DNA of 64,000 bases from Eutreptiella sp. 'Long Island Sound 2002'. Taxonomy: Eukaryota; Euglenozoa; Euglenophyceae; Eutreptiales; Eutreptiaceae. Both the position numbers and the translations under genes were made by a program. The notes under the pieces are model-generated. The model saw only the letters and a list, made by a program, of their open reading frames with translations. It searched no databases and had not been told where the DNA came from. Positions 41,590 to 52,471 of the stretch are shown here, in pieces; position 1 is the first letter of the stretch; each line of letters opens with the position of its first letter. Location: positions 136,430,306 through 136,494,305 of the forward strand of contig OZ038381.1 in assembly GCA_964036045.1 (NCBI GenBank), given 5' to 3'.

Positions 41590-41700
41590 GGCTTGGTACG
41601 CCGGTGTGGTGTTATGCCGTGCTGTGGCCGGCTTGGTACGCCGGTGTGGTGTTGTGGTGGTGGTGTGGTTGGCTTGGTACGCCGGTGGTGTGTTGTGTTG
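41590..41700 (+). repeat. Minisatellite GGCTTGGTACGCCGGTG x3
   Basis: GGCTTGGTACGCCGGTGTGG occurs near 41590 and 41630 and, with one change, near 41672, separated by GTGTTGTG-type spacers. A (CA)n-like tract at 41480-41492 follows a C run. Confidence 0.75.
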
Positions 41701-41829
41701 TGCCGCGTCGCACCCGTCGTGCTCTCTTGGCGTCCTTTTTTGGTTGCTGCGTAGGCCGCGCCTTCTTGTGTGCTTTCGTTCTTTGCCCCTCGCTTTGGGG
41801 ACACAAAGACGGCCGGGGTTCAGTAGCGA

Positions 41830-42680
41830 CTTCTGATTTCCATCCCCACTGTGGGGAGCCCAAACGTCAACGTTTATGCAGAAGCTTCTCCTTTTCATTC
41901 CGGCTTTGGGAACACTGAAGCGGCAAAGGTTTTGCGGTCAATTTTGTTTCTTATCCCCGCACCAAGGACCCGGGACCCCCCCTTCCAAGACCCGCCTTCC
42001 AATTCTCCCCGTGCAATCCCCCCACCCCCACTCTAAGAAAGAGGCGGACCGCCGAGAACAGTTTGATTGAAAATCCCATTTCATCATCATCTCGCCTCTT
42101 CTTGGTGAACACTTTGAAAAGGACGGGTATGGTGTGCCCCACACGTTATTGGCTATGAATCATTTGAAGGTGGGGAAAGTTGAGAAAGCCTGGACCGAAG
42201 TCAAAAGTGGCTACATAGCCCCCGCTGGCTTGAAGACCCGACACTAGGAAGCAATCACCAAACCCGCACAACAACCGTGCCAGCGATGATACCCGATAAT
42301 AGTTGTCACTTTTGGGCTGATCCTCCAAGGGCTCCAAAGGCAGTGTGGTGTAGTGCAGTGCTGCGCAGTGCAATCAATTGCAATGATGTATTGTACAAGC
42401 ACTCCTTTGACCTTTATGCAGCCACCAATTGTATTGGCTTAAAAAAAGGGGGGGTCCTTTTTGGACATTCTTACCTTCCGTTATGCTACTACTAATTGTA
42501 TTCTCATAAAAAAGGGGGGTTTCCTTTGTCCCAAAAACACTAACTTTGGCCCTTCCGAAAAAACCAGGGGGTTTGCCAAAACTAGCATGACGTCCGGAAT
42601 TTGAGATCTAGCGTGCCTTTGCATCAATTGCAAAGTCTCAAATGTCCCCCTTTTTACCCATTGGGAAATCCAACACCAAG
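41830..42680. other. No supported gene; diverged satellite edges
   Basis: Single, heavily diverged pieces of the 105-bp satellite seem present near 41820-41900 and 42170-42250 in opposite orientation. The segment 42597-42620 (TTTGAGATCTAGCGTGCC) recurs at 45540-45560 in slightly different form. No gene. Confidence 0.35.
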
Positions 42681-42689
42681 ATAAGGGTG

Positions 42690-44180
42690 GGTAGGGAATT
42701 CTCATTTTCTCCCTTCTTCTAGGGAATCCTGAGAACACAGGGGTTACATAGCAATTCAGCCTAGTTGTGGGTCCCAAGAAGGCAGCGGTGAGGTAGCCAA
42801 TTGTGTTTTTGTCCCCTTTGTTGGCGATCCCAGAGAAAGGAGGGGTCCAGTAGCAATTTTACCCACTTTTGGGCTCCCGAGAAGGTAGGGGTGAGGTAGC
42901 CACTTTTGATTTTGTCCCATGTTGTGGTTTCCCCGTAGGACGCAGGGGTTGCGTAGCAATTCTACCCACTTGTGAGGTAGCCAATTCTGATTTTATCCCC
43001 TTTTGTGGGGAACCCCGAGAATGCATGGATTACATAGCAATTCAGCCTAGTTGTGGGCCCCGAGAAGGTAGTGGTCAGGTAGCCAATTGTATTTTTGTCC
43101 CCTTTGATGGGGATCCCTAAGAAAGGAGGGGTTGCATCGCAATTTCGCCCACCTGTGGGCCACCGAGAAGGTAGGGATGAGGTAGGCAATTCTGATTTTG
43201 TGCCCTCTTCTAGGGACCCCCTAGAACGCACAGGTTACGTAGCAATTCCGCCCAGTTTTGGGCCCCGGAGAAGGTAGGGGTGAGGTAGCCAACTGTGTTT
43301 TGGTGCCCTTTGTTGGGTATCCCCCAGAAAGGAGGGGTTACGTAGCTATTGTACGCACTTATGGGCCCCTGAGAAGATAGGGGTGAGGTAGCCACTTTTG
43401 ATTTGGTCCCCTCTTCTAGGGTCCCTCCACAACGCAAGGGGTACATAGCAATTCTACCCACTTGTGGGCCCCGTAGAGGGCATGGATGAGGTAGCCACTT
43501 CTGATTTTGTCCCCTATTCTGCGGACCCTTGAGAACAAAGGCATTACGCAACAATGTAGCGTAGTTTTTGGCCTCGAATAGGCAGCCGTGAATTAGCCAA
43601 TTGTGTTTATGTCCCCATTGTTGGGGATCCTTGAGAAAGGAGGGGTTAGGTAGCAATTCCGCCCACTTGTGGGCCTCTGAGAAGGTAGGGGCGAGCTAGG
43701 CACTTTTGATTTTGTCCCCTCTTCTGGGGTCCCCTCACAACGCAAGGGTGGCGTAGCAATTCTACCCACTTGTGGGCCCCTGAGAAGGCAAGGGTGAGGT
43801 AGCCAATTCTGATTTTGTCCGCTCTTGTGAGGACCCCCCAGACCGCATGGGTTACGTAGCAATCTAGCCCAATTGTGGGTCCCGAGAAGGTAGCGGTGGG
43901 GTAGCCAATTGTGTTTTTGTCCCTTTTGTTGGGGATTCGGAGAAACGAGGGGTTACGTAGCAATTTTGCCCACTTTTGTGCTACCGAGAAGTAGGGGTGA
44001 GGTAGGCAATTCTGATTTTGTGCCCTCTTCTAGGGACCCGTGAGAATGCAAAACTTACATCGCAATTCAGCCCAGTTGTGGGCCCTGAGAAGGCAAGGGT
44101 GAGGTAGCCAGTTGTGTTTTTGTGCCCTTTGTTGGGTAGCCCCGAGAAAGGAGGGGTTACGTAGCAATTCTACCCCGAAT
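42690..44180 (+). repeat. 105-bp satellite array, about 14 units
   Basis: Each unit has GTAGCAATTC.GCCCACTTGT, GGGCCCC.GAGAAGGTAG, GGGTGAGGTAGCCAATTGTG and TTTTTGTCCCCTTTGTTGGG, with unit length near 105 bp. It is the same family as 33.95-34.37 kb. The - strand stays open over long distances (WLPHPCLLRGPQVGR repeated), but that is a property of the unit length and sequence, not evidence for a gene. Confidence 0.9.
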
Positions 44181-44269
44181 ATCAACAAAGGATTCTATTG
44201 CTGGCTATATGTCACGCAGTGCTTGACACACCCCCCCATCCGTCCCCCCATCCAATCCCCCCACCCAAT

Positions 44270-45310
44270 CTCCGTTGCCAATATTCATGAGACTGTGCAC
44301 CAAGGACCATGTAGCATTACAGTTGCCGAGGGACGAGGCACTAGCCGCCTAAAGGTTATTCCATCCTCCACGGTGAGAGCACACTTACACAAATGTCCAC
44401 TAGCTTATGGGAAGTGCATGAATGGACAAAGATGTCACCAAGCTATGCAAAACGCCAACGATACCATCTTATGGCAGTAGTGTGGGACGTTGCGGGAGGA
44501 TGACATCGTCCAAAAATATGGCATTTGCCCCCAATACTATGATGTGAGAGTACGCCAACTGTTGGTTGAATGCCCATAATGGGCAAACAACTTCCAGCAC
44601 ACCAAGCACAAGCCGGTGGGGGGTGGGGGGTGGGGGGGGCTCGTTCAGCCATGGTGGGACACATGCACCCGTTTCAAGCAACATGCAAAAATGGGTGGGA
44701 AAAAGTAAGAAGGGGTTGCAAGCACCCCACTGTGGCACTCCACCGTAATTGTACCCGAGAAGAAATGGCACCCGACCACCACTTTTGGGGTGCTTTCCAA
44801 GGCGGGGCACTAGGCTAATGCACAACCCGTGGTCATTCATCCGTTGGCCCGCTGTGTCCTTGGGATAGCCCTTTGGAGCCTTATACAACGTTCCACAAAT
44901 TGATGCTTCCAGGTGACCATCCTTGGCATGGCCATCCTCAATCTTGGCCGTGGTGGAAGGGATATGAAGCCTGGGAAATAGTACGTCCTTATATCCATAA
45001 TCGTATCAAAGCCACACACCCCATTGGGGGATGCATCCAAAATAGTCTTGATTCCAAGATCGCCTCCGTGACATTGGGGAGGGGGGATCCTTACACCCCA
45101 CCCAAAGCCCACCCGGTTCCCCTACCCTCTGGTAGATATGCTTACCGCACTTCATATGCCACAAAAATAGGCTGAGCCTAGCTGTTGGAGGATTATATGG
45201 CGGAGTAGAAGCTTGTAGTCTGCGGGGCCGTGGGGTACATGCTTGTTGACAAATGGCTCCCCCTAGCATGGGGTGTGGGCGGCTTCAAGCACCCAGATTT
45301 TGCTGTGGTG
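44270..45310 (+). pseudogene. Decayed gene of unknown family
   Basis: On the + strand one frame reads NIHETVHQGPCSITVAEGRG, SRLKVIPSSTVRAHLHKCPL, then after TAG 44478-44480 continues in frame with CGTLREDDIVQKYGICPQYY and VRQLLVECP, passes TAA at 44577 and continues with WWDTCTRFKQHAKMGG. After a frame change, 44855-45174 reads PLEPYTTFHKLMLPGDHPWH, GYEAWEIVRPYIHNRIKATH and GCIQNSLDSKIASVTLG to a TGA at 45173-45175. A last piece, MLVDKWLPLAWGVGGFKHPD, lies at about 45238-45320. The coherence across in-frame stops suggests a decayed gene, probably of a mobile element since it abuts a satellite array. No domain recognised. Confidence 0.45.
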
Positions 45311-45319
45311 AGGGCCTAG

Positions 45320-46980
45320 AGCGGGGGGGGGGGGGGGCGCTCCTGAATGTTTTCCCCTTGGGCCACCGCGTCCCTGCCACCATACTACATGGCTTGAAGC
45401 AAAATTGTTTCACCATGTGGTAAAAACTACGACTTATTTCAGCGGGGCCAATTTTAGTGCCACATTTTGTAAACCCCCCCCCCGGTTTTTTGGTACCCCC
45501 ACCCCCCAAAGTAGTGAAAACGACATGACATGCAAAATTCGAGATCTAGCGCGCCCCTGACTTGATGCCCTAGGCTTGTGCTCGATTCATTGCCTTTAGC
45601 CCGAAGACTTGCAGGGGATGCCCACCTGTCCTACCCTCCCCCCCCTCCCCTCCTCCATCGCCTCCACCCCAATCATCACCGGCTAGGCCCCAAAGAACAC
45701 ATCCGTTTCCCATGGTTGTATTTTTGCACCCTCTTGTGCTATCTTGATGCAATCGGGGTTCGCCATTCATTGTTGGGGACCTAATCTTAAGGAAGCAAAT
45801 TGTATTGGATTTGCTTGTGGGCATGCTTTGCACGTTTACGTGCATGTTTGGGTACAACCGGTGCCACCAACTTCCATTTTTCGCGGGCATGTTCTGAGGA
45901 AAATACAACTTGTTCCCAAAGGTGCGCCCAAACTCCGGGTTCCCAACCCAGAGTCCACCTAGACCACTTAGTTTCACTATCCATTTCAGTGTCATTGGCC
46001 ATTTCCCTGCCATTGTCAGTGGTAAGGCCTGTTGCACCCGGCTCATCCATCCAAGTCGCTCATGGGGAACATGTGCAGCAGTTCACAACTCTTTGGGAGT
46101 AAGAGGAAGTTTTACATTATCCCTACTCAGAAGTAGGTTTGGCCAAGAAAATGATGGATGGCCGCAATGCCTTGACATTTCTGCTTGTTGCATGATGTGC
46201 CTCAACCCATGAGCACCTGTGCATTCGGCGTGGCTAGGAGCCGTCGGCAAACAATACAAGCAAATTGCTAGCATGCAAATGACTGGCCATAAATTGTGCA
46301 CCATATGATAAGTTTTTGGTCTACCCCCCCACCCTCACTTGGGGGAATGCCGTGCATTGTGTGCGTCAGCAGTACAAAGTTTTGTTTGTCAACAAATAGC
46401 CAAACCCTAGTTTCGGCCCCTTTCCACAAGTTTTTTGTTCCATGCCGGGGGCTTACCTTTGCATTAGGCGGGGGGCTTACCCCAAGGTGCCCATTTTGGT
46501 GCTATACTCCCCATTCCAGTAGGTGTTAGAAGTTAAATCCAAAAAACCACAACATCATCAATGCACGTGTGACCACATGAGATCACTCTCTGCGACTGTG
46601 TTCAAATTATGTTTATTGCCAAATGTCAAACGGGCACCGTGAGCCTGGTTTGTGGCGACACAACTGTAGGGTGTATGTTGTGGAACTACTGTGTTTTGCT
46701 CTTTGTTGTCAGAATACACAGGTTGAACTCCGCAAACGTTGGTGATTTTGTGGTACACAATCCATCTCCACCACGTCACCATCCTCGCTCGCCATCAACA
46801 TGTGTGTCGCGCCCACGCTTAGAATCACCAACACCTTCGTGTTCATCTTATTTGCGGTCCCCATCACCCAAGAGCATGGACCACGTGTTCCCCGCGCTCT
46901 GCATCAAGGGACACATCATCATTTTGATGTATGTAATGCATGGTGTACAATAATATGGTACATCCACATCACCCCGACCC
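45320..46980. other. No supported gene
   Basis: G run at 45320-45333, C runs near 45476 and 45640. A - strand frame at 45787-46050 (MDEPGATGLTTDNGREMAND ... HARKRAKHAHKQIQYN) is protein-like in composition but isolated. Nothing else is supported. Confidence 0.35.
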
Positions 46981-46982
46981 TA

Positions 46983-47002
46983 CCCTAGTGGCCCAAATTA
47001 AA
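46983..47002 (+). repeat. Left terminal inverted repeat, 4.3-kb element
   Basis: 20 bp, perfect match to the right end, preceded by TA at 46981-46982. Confidence 0.9.
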
Positions 47003-47406
47003 CCCAATATATTTAATATATGGCCAAAAATTAACACGTTAATCTCAGGTTTCAACTTTTTTTGGGGGGGTTAGGGGGTTTGCCGTGAAAATTATGACCC
47101 CCATGGGTTGCCTTACAGGCTTGGGTGTCATTTCCCCCCGGGGGTTGGTAGGGGGTCCCTACCCATGTGGTTGTTTCAAAATGTTAAAATGGCTCTCGGC
47201 TTCAATTTTTGTTTTTAATTTTTGGATTAATATTTGAAAAGTTAAAATTTAATGAGTCGCCAGCATTAATATTGATCTCACAAATATTAACCCTATTCTC
47301 CAAATATTAACCCTCCATAAAAATGCACAACAACAAGCCAAACATGCTAGGGGGCATGCATAATTGTTGTGCCTTACCAAAATGGATATCCCCCCTTCCC
47401 CTTTTT

Positions 47407-47409
<3 letters not shown>

Positions 47410-47497
<88 letters not shown>
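47410..47497 (+). repeat. (CA)44 microsatellite and TG-rich module, forward copy 2
   Basis: An uninterrupted CA tract of about 88 bp starts the module. It is followed by AAGGTTTGGGAGGGTATGCC, a (TG)n tract at 47679-47702 and GTGGTGTGTGGGG-type repeats to about 48.2 kb. Large frames on both strands here are products of the repeat. Confidence 0.9.
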
Positions 47498-47499
<2 letters not shown>

Positions 47500-48399
47500 G
47501 ATATTGGCACCCCCACACACCCAACCCCTCCCACACACATCCCTCCTTGCTCCTTCCTCTCTCCTCCCGTTGCCCTTGTGCCCAAGGTTTGGGAGGGTAT
47601 GCCCTTTCTTTCCACAGGTTATGTTTTTGAAGAAAAGATTTCGTTGAAAATTGAGCAAGGAGAAAAAGGTTGTAGGTATGTGTGTGTGTGTGTGTGTGTG
47701 CATGCATGTGTGTCCATTGTGGCTAGTTTCTAGGTTGTAGAATGCCCCAAAGGAGATAAAGGGGCTAGTTCAGGTTTCATTGGCAATGCCACCCCCCCCC
47801 CCCCTTGGTATTGTGGTGTGTGATGTTTGGGGCTATGGGGTCTAGGGTTATGGTTCCTAGGGCTGTGGTGTGTGGGTGTGTGGGTGTGTGGGTTCGTGAG
47901 GTTGTGGTGTGTGGACCTATGGTACGTCTCGGTGTGGTTTCTAGGGCTGTGGTGTGTGGGGGTGTGATGTTTGGGGCTGTGCTGTGTGGGGGAGTGGTTT
48001 CTAGGATTCTGGTGTGTGGGGCTGAGATTTCTAGGGTTGCGGTCTGTGGGGCTGTGGTGTGGGGTTGTGGTGGGTACGGCTGTGGTATTTGGGTGTGTGG
48101 TGGACATGTGTGGGGTTTGGTGTCAGGTGCTGTGGTGTGTGGGGCTGTTGCATGGGGGGGGGGGTGCTGTGGGGGTGCATTGCAGCCCTGTGGTGGGTTG
48201 TGGTGCATTGTGGGTGAACAAAATCAGTGCACGAGGGACTGGGGGGCATAATTAATTTTTGGGACGACTTTTTAATTTCTGGTAAGTTAATATTATCGGT
48301 TAATTTTTAATATTTGGAACGCCGGTCCAAAAATTAAATATTAATCTCAAGAAATTAACACCGGCGGTCTAAAAATTAAATGGAAACAATGGGGGCAAT

Positions 48400-49060
48400 G
48401 TGGGGCTTTGGTGTGTGCGCTTGTGGTGTGTGGGCCTTTGGGGTGTCCGGCTAGGGTGTGTGGGGTTGTGGGGTGTGGCGATGTAGTGTACAGGGCTGGG
48501 GTGTGTGGGGCCGTGGCCTGTGGGGTTGTGGTGTGTGGGGTTGTGGGGTGTGGCCCTGTGGGGTGTAGGGCTGTGGGGTGTAGGGCTGTGGTGTGTTGGG
48601 CTGCAGGGTGTGGGGCTGTGGCATGTTTGAGGCTGTGGTGCTTGGGCCTATGGGGTGTGGGCCTGTGGGGTGTGGAGCTGCGTGGTCTGGGGCTGTGGGA
48701 TGTAAGGCGGTGCGTTTGGGCCTGTGGTGTGCAGGGCTGTGGTGCATGGGGCTGTGTGTGCGGTTTTGCTGTGTGGGGCAGTGGGGCATGGGGCTGTGGG
48801 GTGGGGTGCTGTGGTGTGTTGGGCTATGGTTTGTTGGGTTGTAGGGTGTGGGGCTGTGGCGTGCCGTGCTGTGACAATTTGGATCGTGGTGCTTGGGGCT
48901 GTGGGGTGTGGGGTTGTGGGTTGTTGGGCTGTGGGGTCATGGTATGCCGGGCACGGTGCCCTTTGGGGCTGCGGTGCTTGGGGCTGTGGGGGGTGCCGCT
49001 GTGGGGGTTTGAGGTTTATGGTGTGGGGCTGTGCGATGTTGGGGGTGTGCAGTCCGAAAA
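48400..49060 (+). repeat. GGGGCTGTGGTGTG-type degenerate repeat block
   Basis: About 660 bp made of GGGGCTGTGGGGTGTG and similar 10-17-bp words, highly variable. Open frames of up to 231 codons (Val/Cys/Gly-rich) run through it and are rejected as coding. Confidence 0.85.
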
Positions 49061-49399
49061 AAACACAAAAAACGAAAAGTTAATTTTTGACCCCCTGAAC
49101 TAATTTCTGGAAATTAATATTATCGAGCCAAAAATTAATTAATATATGAATTATTAATCGGCGCGAGCGTTAATATTAATCTCGAAAAATTAACGAAAGC
49201 GACGCAAAAATTAACGTGAAAAAAAAGTGCATAACGCACAACCACACACACCGCAGGGCATGCGTACTTGTTGGGCCTCATCTTTTCAGGCACCCGGGGG
49301 GGCGGGAGACTTCCGGGGGGGGCTTTAGGGGTGTGGGGGGGTTGCATACTGCGGGGCTTAGACACAAATTTGATTGTGCTTTTCGGGGGGGGGGGGGCA

Positions 49400-49622
49400 C
49401 AACCCCACACCCCACAGGACCAAACATCACACCTCCACACACCACAGCCCTAAAACCCACACGCCCACACCCCACAACCCCACACACCACACCTCCACAC
49501 ACCAGAGCCCACCCCAACACACCACAATACCAAGAGGAGGGAGGGTGGCATTGCCAATGAAACCTGAAGCAGCCCCTTTATTTGCTTTGGGGCATTCTAC
49601 AACCTGCAACCAACCCACAATG

Positions 49623-49698
<76 letters not shown>

Positions 49699-49950
49699 TA
49701 CCTACAACCTTTTTCTCTTTGTTCAATGTCCACTGCTCGATGTTGAAACTGAAATCTGTAGAAACAAAGGGAATACCCTCTCAAACGTTAAGTGCAAGGG
49801 CAAGGGGAGGAGAGAGGAAGGAGCAAGGAGGGATGTGTGTGGGAGGATTGGGTGTGTGGGGGGGGTGCCGACCTCATTGTTTGTGTGTGTGTGTATGTGT
49901 GTGTGTGTGTGTGTGTTTCTTCCCATTCCATACAAGAAAAGGTGCCTTGA
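49400..49950 (-). repeat. CA/TG microsatellite module, inverted copy 2
   Basis: Reverse-complement counterpart of 47.4-48.2 kb: CACACCACA words, CA tracts at 49624-49655 and 49662-49693, a CCCTCTCAAACGTTAAG spacer and a TG tract at 49880-49918. Confidence 0.85.
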
Positions 49951-50227
49951 TGTTGTATACTTTGTATGTAGAGCCCACTATGGGCCATCTAGAGGCGCCA
50001 ATGAAGCGGTGCACTAGGGGGTGGTCATCCCAAATGGCTAGCTCACCGGGCACCCTAGGTGTTGCCCACTAGAACCCCTTGCGGTCATCAATAGACTGCA
50101 ACACCTCCAAAAAAACCATGTGTTAATATTTAGATTAATTTCTCGAGATTAATATTAAGTTAATTTTTCAGTCGGTGTTAATATTAACCGAAATCTAGAT
50201 ATTAATCTCGAGAATTTAACGCAAAAA

Positions 50228-50977
50228 TTAACAAACAACGAATGGGCCACAAACCTTCAAGTTATCGGCCCATATCGTTGCTAGTGCCGCCATGTCCTTG
50301 TCCCCGCACACGGCCATCCCTATCACCCACAAGTACGCGGGTGTGCGGCCCCGTGCGCCGTGGTTGAGGAGCCCAATGGAGAGTTGGGTCCAACTACCAC
50401 CGGCGCACGGGTACGCATCCCCACGCACAATGAAGGTGAGGGGCCTTGTCCAATCGATGGTGTCCACTAGCGATGGGCGTGATTGAACGTACCGTGCCCA
50501 TGAGGGTAGCGGCCAAGAGCGCCCACTCGCGGGGGGATCGGGGACGGACACGGGTGGCTGTAGGTCAAGGGGGGTGACCAACTCCTTCCACGTGTCCGTG
50601 AACGTATCCCGAGTGGGGATGGGGCGGGGGAACGGGAGGCCCGTTGCCGCCGTGTAGGCCGACCCTCGGCGGCTCATGTACTCCGACACGTGCCGGAAGC
50701 CAAGCTTGGGGACGTTCAAGTCCATGAGGAGGCCGATGAGGTCCCGGGCTGGGAAGAGGTGGGAGGCATATTGCTTCACCGCCTCCTTTTGCTTGTCGCG
50801 AATAAGGGAGGGGTAGCCAACCTCCGTGGCCTCGGACCATCGGGCCCGGGCCAAGGGAGATGAAGCCACCCACTCACCAAGGAGTTGGGAGACCAAAGGG
50901 TCCCGCAAACTCTTGGCCCCACTCAAACGCACGAGCGTCATGTTAAGCTCGGTAAGGGTGTCCCGAGAGAAAGGCAT
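50228..50977 (-). CDS. Transposon protein of the 4.3-kb element, RNase-H-like candidate
   Basis: On the - strand from ATG 50977 (MPFSRDTLTELNMTLVRLSG), chosen because the older copy at 26.3-27.0 kb keeps MPVSRDT at the same place. 249 codons with no stop: SLRDPLVSQLLGEWVASSPL, HLFPARDLIGLLMDLNVPKL, FRHVSEYMSRRGSAY, then PLTFIVRGDAYPCAGGSWTQ, LSIGLLNHGARGRTPAYLWV and AVCGDKDMAALATIW. The T-F-I-V-R-G-D strand followed by a Gly-rich turn and a long hydrophobic stretch resembles the first strand and Asp of an RNase-H-like transposase fold; that is inference. The frame probably continues through a splice donor (AAG|GTTTGTGG, exon end 50255) into other exons not identified. It is intact, unlike its older copy, and lies just inside the right inverted repeat. 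Confidence 0.6.
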   Translation of the reverse strand: MPFSRDTLTELNMTLVRLSGAKSLRDPLVSQLLGEWVASSPLARARWSEATEVGYPSLIRDKQKEAVKQYASHLFPARDLIGLLMDLNVPKLGFRHVSEYMSRRGSAYTAATGLPFPRPIPTRDTFTDTWKELVTPLDLQPPVSVPDPPASGRSWPLPSWARYVQSRPSLVDTIDWTRPLTFIVRGDAYPCAGGSWTQLSIGLLNHGARGRTPAYLWVIGMAVCGDKDMAALATIWADNLKVCGPFVVC

Positions 50978-51260
50978 AACAAGGGCGAGACAAGGGAACA
51001 TGGTGGTGTGGAGTGGGGGGGAATGCGGGCAACCGGAGGGGGGGTGTCCAAGACATCCACCAACACAACATTGGAACCTCTCTACTATACCGTTGTGCAA
51101 CAATATACCACGTAACACCCCTTATGGGTCCTCATACATGCATGGAAAAATGGGTACAAATGACCCAATCAAAAAAATTGAGCTTTAACCTCTTAATATT
51201 TGCGAGATTAATATATTAACGGGTTCATATATATTAAAAATGAAAATTAACCATATTGAC

Positions 51261-51280
51261 TTTAATTTGGGCCACTAGGG
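51261..51280 (-). repeat. Right terminal inverted repeat, 4.3-kb element
   Basis: Reverse complement of 46983-47002, followed by TA at 51281-51282. Confidence 0.9.
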
Positions 51281-51542
51281 TAACGATGTGGAGTGATGGA
51301 TTGATAGCTGAGTGATGTGGGGCACAAAGTAATTAACCATCTTGTCTTGAAGCGTTATGAGTCAATGTTGGGTTGGTTGAGTTGGTGAGGTCTTGACCTC
51401 AAGTTTGTCCCTCCAAAGTACCTTCAACATCTTTGTTCCACAATTGGGTTGCACACAAGCCCTTCACCGCCGGATCATTTGTGATTTTATGACCGTCTTC
51501 CTTGGCATAAGAGGGTGCCTAGGGCCACTTTACATCCCCTTC

Positions 51543-51782
51543 TCATTGCGTTAACAATTTCAATTGCTTCAGCCCAAAGCCCGCATTTGACCATCGTCCT
51601 TTCAACTCTACCCATCCCTGTGGACTGTTGATCTTGTGCTTTTTGTTGTCACCCTCCAAGAAGAGGTACTCAGAATCCGTTTCTACGACCCTACAATTCA
51701 CCAACCCTTCTTGAGCCGCCATGAACTGCACAGTATTTGTTGTTGGATTGTTGAAGGATTGGGTTACAAGAATGTCACACAT
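51543..51782 (-). CDS. Hypothetical protein fragment, 79 codons
   Basis: The - strand product has protein-like composition (AAQEGLVNCRVVETDSEYLF, LEGDNKKHKINSPQGWVELK, GRWSNAGFGLKQLKLL) and ends in TAA. No family recognised. It could be a terminal exon. It lies between the 4.3-kb element and the transporter exons, on the strand opposite to the latter. Confidence 0.35.
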   Translation of the reverse strand: MCDILVTQSFNNPTTNTVQFMAAQEGLVNCRVVETDSEYLFLEGDNKKHKINSPQGWVELKGRWSNAGFGLKQLKLLTQ

Positions 51783-52247
51783 TCCACTTCAGAAGGGGGG
51801 AGGGTGCATGTGTGTCTGTGAATGTAGTCATGTGTCTGTGTAGGTGTGGAAGGAAAGTCCCAGGCAACCTGAGGAAGCCCCAACCCCAAAGGGAACCCTG
51901 GAGGGAACCTGCCGGCAGCACAGCGCCCTGCTAGGACTGGAGACCTGGTAACCACTTGGTAGTACAGAAGTGGAACTGCCACCGGTGCAGTGCAGAAGGG
52001 TTGCGCTGCTGGCTGGCCGGTGCCTGCCCCTCCCCATTCGTATGGGTTGGATTTGGATTTAGCCCAACTTCCTGTTCCGGGGACGCTGTGGGCGGCACTG
52101 CTGTCTGGGAGGTCCCTTGCATTATATGTGTCCACTGTCTTCTGTTGCCTAGTTGGTGGATGAGCTACTGTTGGTGCACTTGTGCTCCAGCACTTCTTGC
52201 TACTGCTGTCAACAATGTGGCAGACACTTGATGAATTTTTCTCTTAG

Positions 52248-52471
52248 GCACGGCTGTTCCCAGGCCATTGTGTGGGCTGGTATGCTCACCTGCTTTGGGG
52301 GCTGGATCAAGGCCATATGGCTCACAGCTGCAGGTCAAGTCTGCGGCCAGACCATCATTGCCTTTGCACACGTCTTCTCCTCGGTGTCCGTGCCGGTCTT
52401 CAGTGCCGTTTGGTTTCCCACATCACAGCGTGCACTGTCGACATCTATCCTGTTCTTCTCTACCATCTTGG
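52248..52471 (+). CDS. FLVCR-like MFS transporter, internal exon
   Basis: The exon starts after a TTTTTCTCTTAG acceptor (ends 52247) and ends at G|GTATGT (52471/52472). It encodes SQAIVWAGMLTCFGGWIKAI, AAGQVCGQTIIAFAHVFSSV, VPVFSAVWFPTSQRALSTSI and FFSTILG. The pattern of a helix ending in GxWIK, then GQ..xAxAxVF, then P...AVWFPxxQRALxTSI matches transmembrane helices 4-6 of the feline leukemia virus subgroup C receptor-related (FLVCR/SLC49) group of the major facilitator superfamily. That group moves heme, choline or similar solutes across membranes. The phases (2 in, 1 out) and the canonical donor support a real exon. Exons for helices 1-3 were not recognised upstream; the 4.3-kb mobile element ends about 970 bp before this exon. 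Confidence 0.75.

Larger units (their letters stand above)
47190..51255. repeat. Five A/T word clusters dividing the 4.3-kb element
   Basis: Clusters at about 47190-47310, 48250-48390, 49075-49225, 50115-50235 and 51180-51255 are dense in TTAATATT, AATTAAT and ATTAATCTCGAG-type words in both orientations. On the - strand, the cluster at 50.12-50.23 kb begins right after an AAG|GTTTGTGG donor-like site (exon end 50255). It therefore probably lies in an intron, as block B does in the 7-13 kb element. The equivalents in the older copy (about 15.85, 16.9, 22.65, 23.65 and 27.15 kb) use TTTAAA/AAATTT words instead. Confidence 0.65.
46983..51280. mobile_element. 4.3-kb modular element with 20-bp inverted repeats and TA duplication
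   Basis: CCCTAGTGGCCCAAATTAAA at 46983-47002 is exactly repeated in reverse complement at 51261-51280, and both ends are flanked by TA. Inside, A/T-rich word clusters (TTAATATTAAT, ATTAATCTCGAG types) at 47.2-47.3, 48.25-48.39, 49.07-49.22, 50.12-50.23 and 51.18-51.26 kb separate four modules. These are a CA-repeat module (+), a GGGGCTGTGG-rich block, a CA-repeat module (inverted) and a - strand ORF at 50.2-51.0 kb. The TA duplication would fit a Tc1/mariner-like or piggyBac-unrelated DNA transposon, but the ORF does not look like a mariner transposase. The region at 15.6-27.2 kb is an older relative with the same module order. Confidence 0.7.

Noticed and set aside
47323-47733. His/Thr-repeat proteins in the CA microsatellites (also 16-16.7, 23.1-23.3, 49.4-50 kb)
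   Set aside because: Products of (CA)n translation in several frames at once.
48408-49103. 231-codon Val/Cys/Gly-rich frame
   Set aside because: Arises from the GGGGCTGTGG degenerate repeat; two overlapping frames look equally open.
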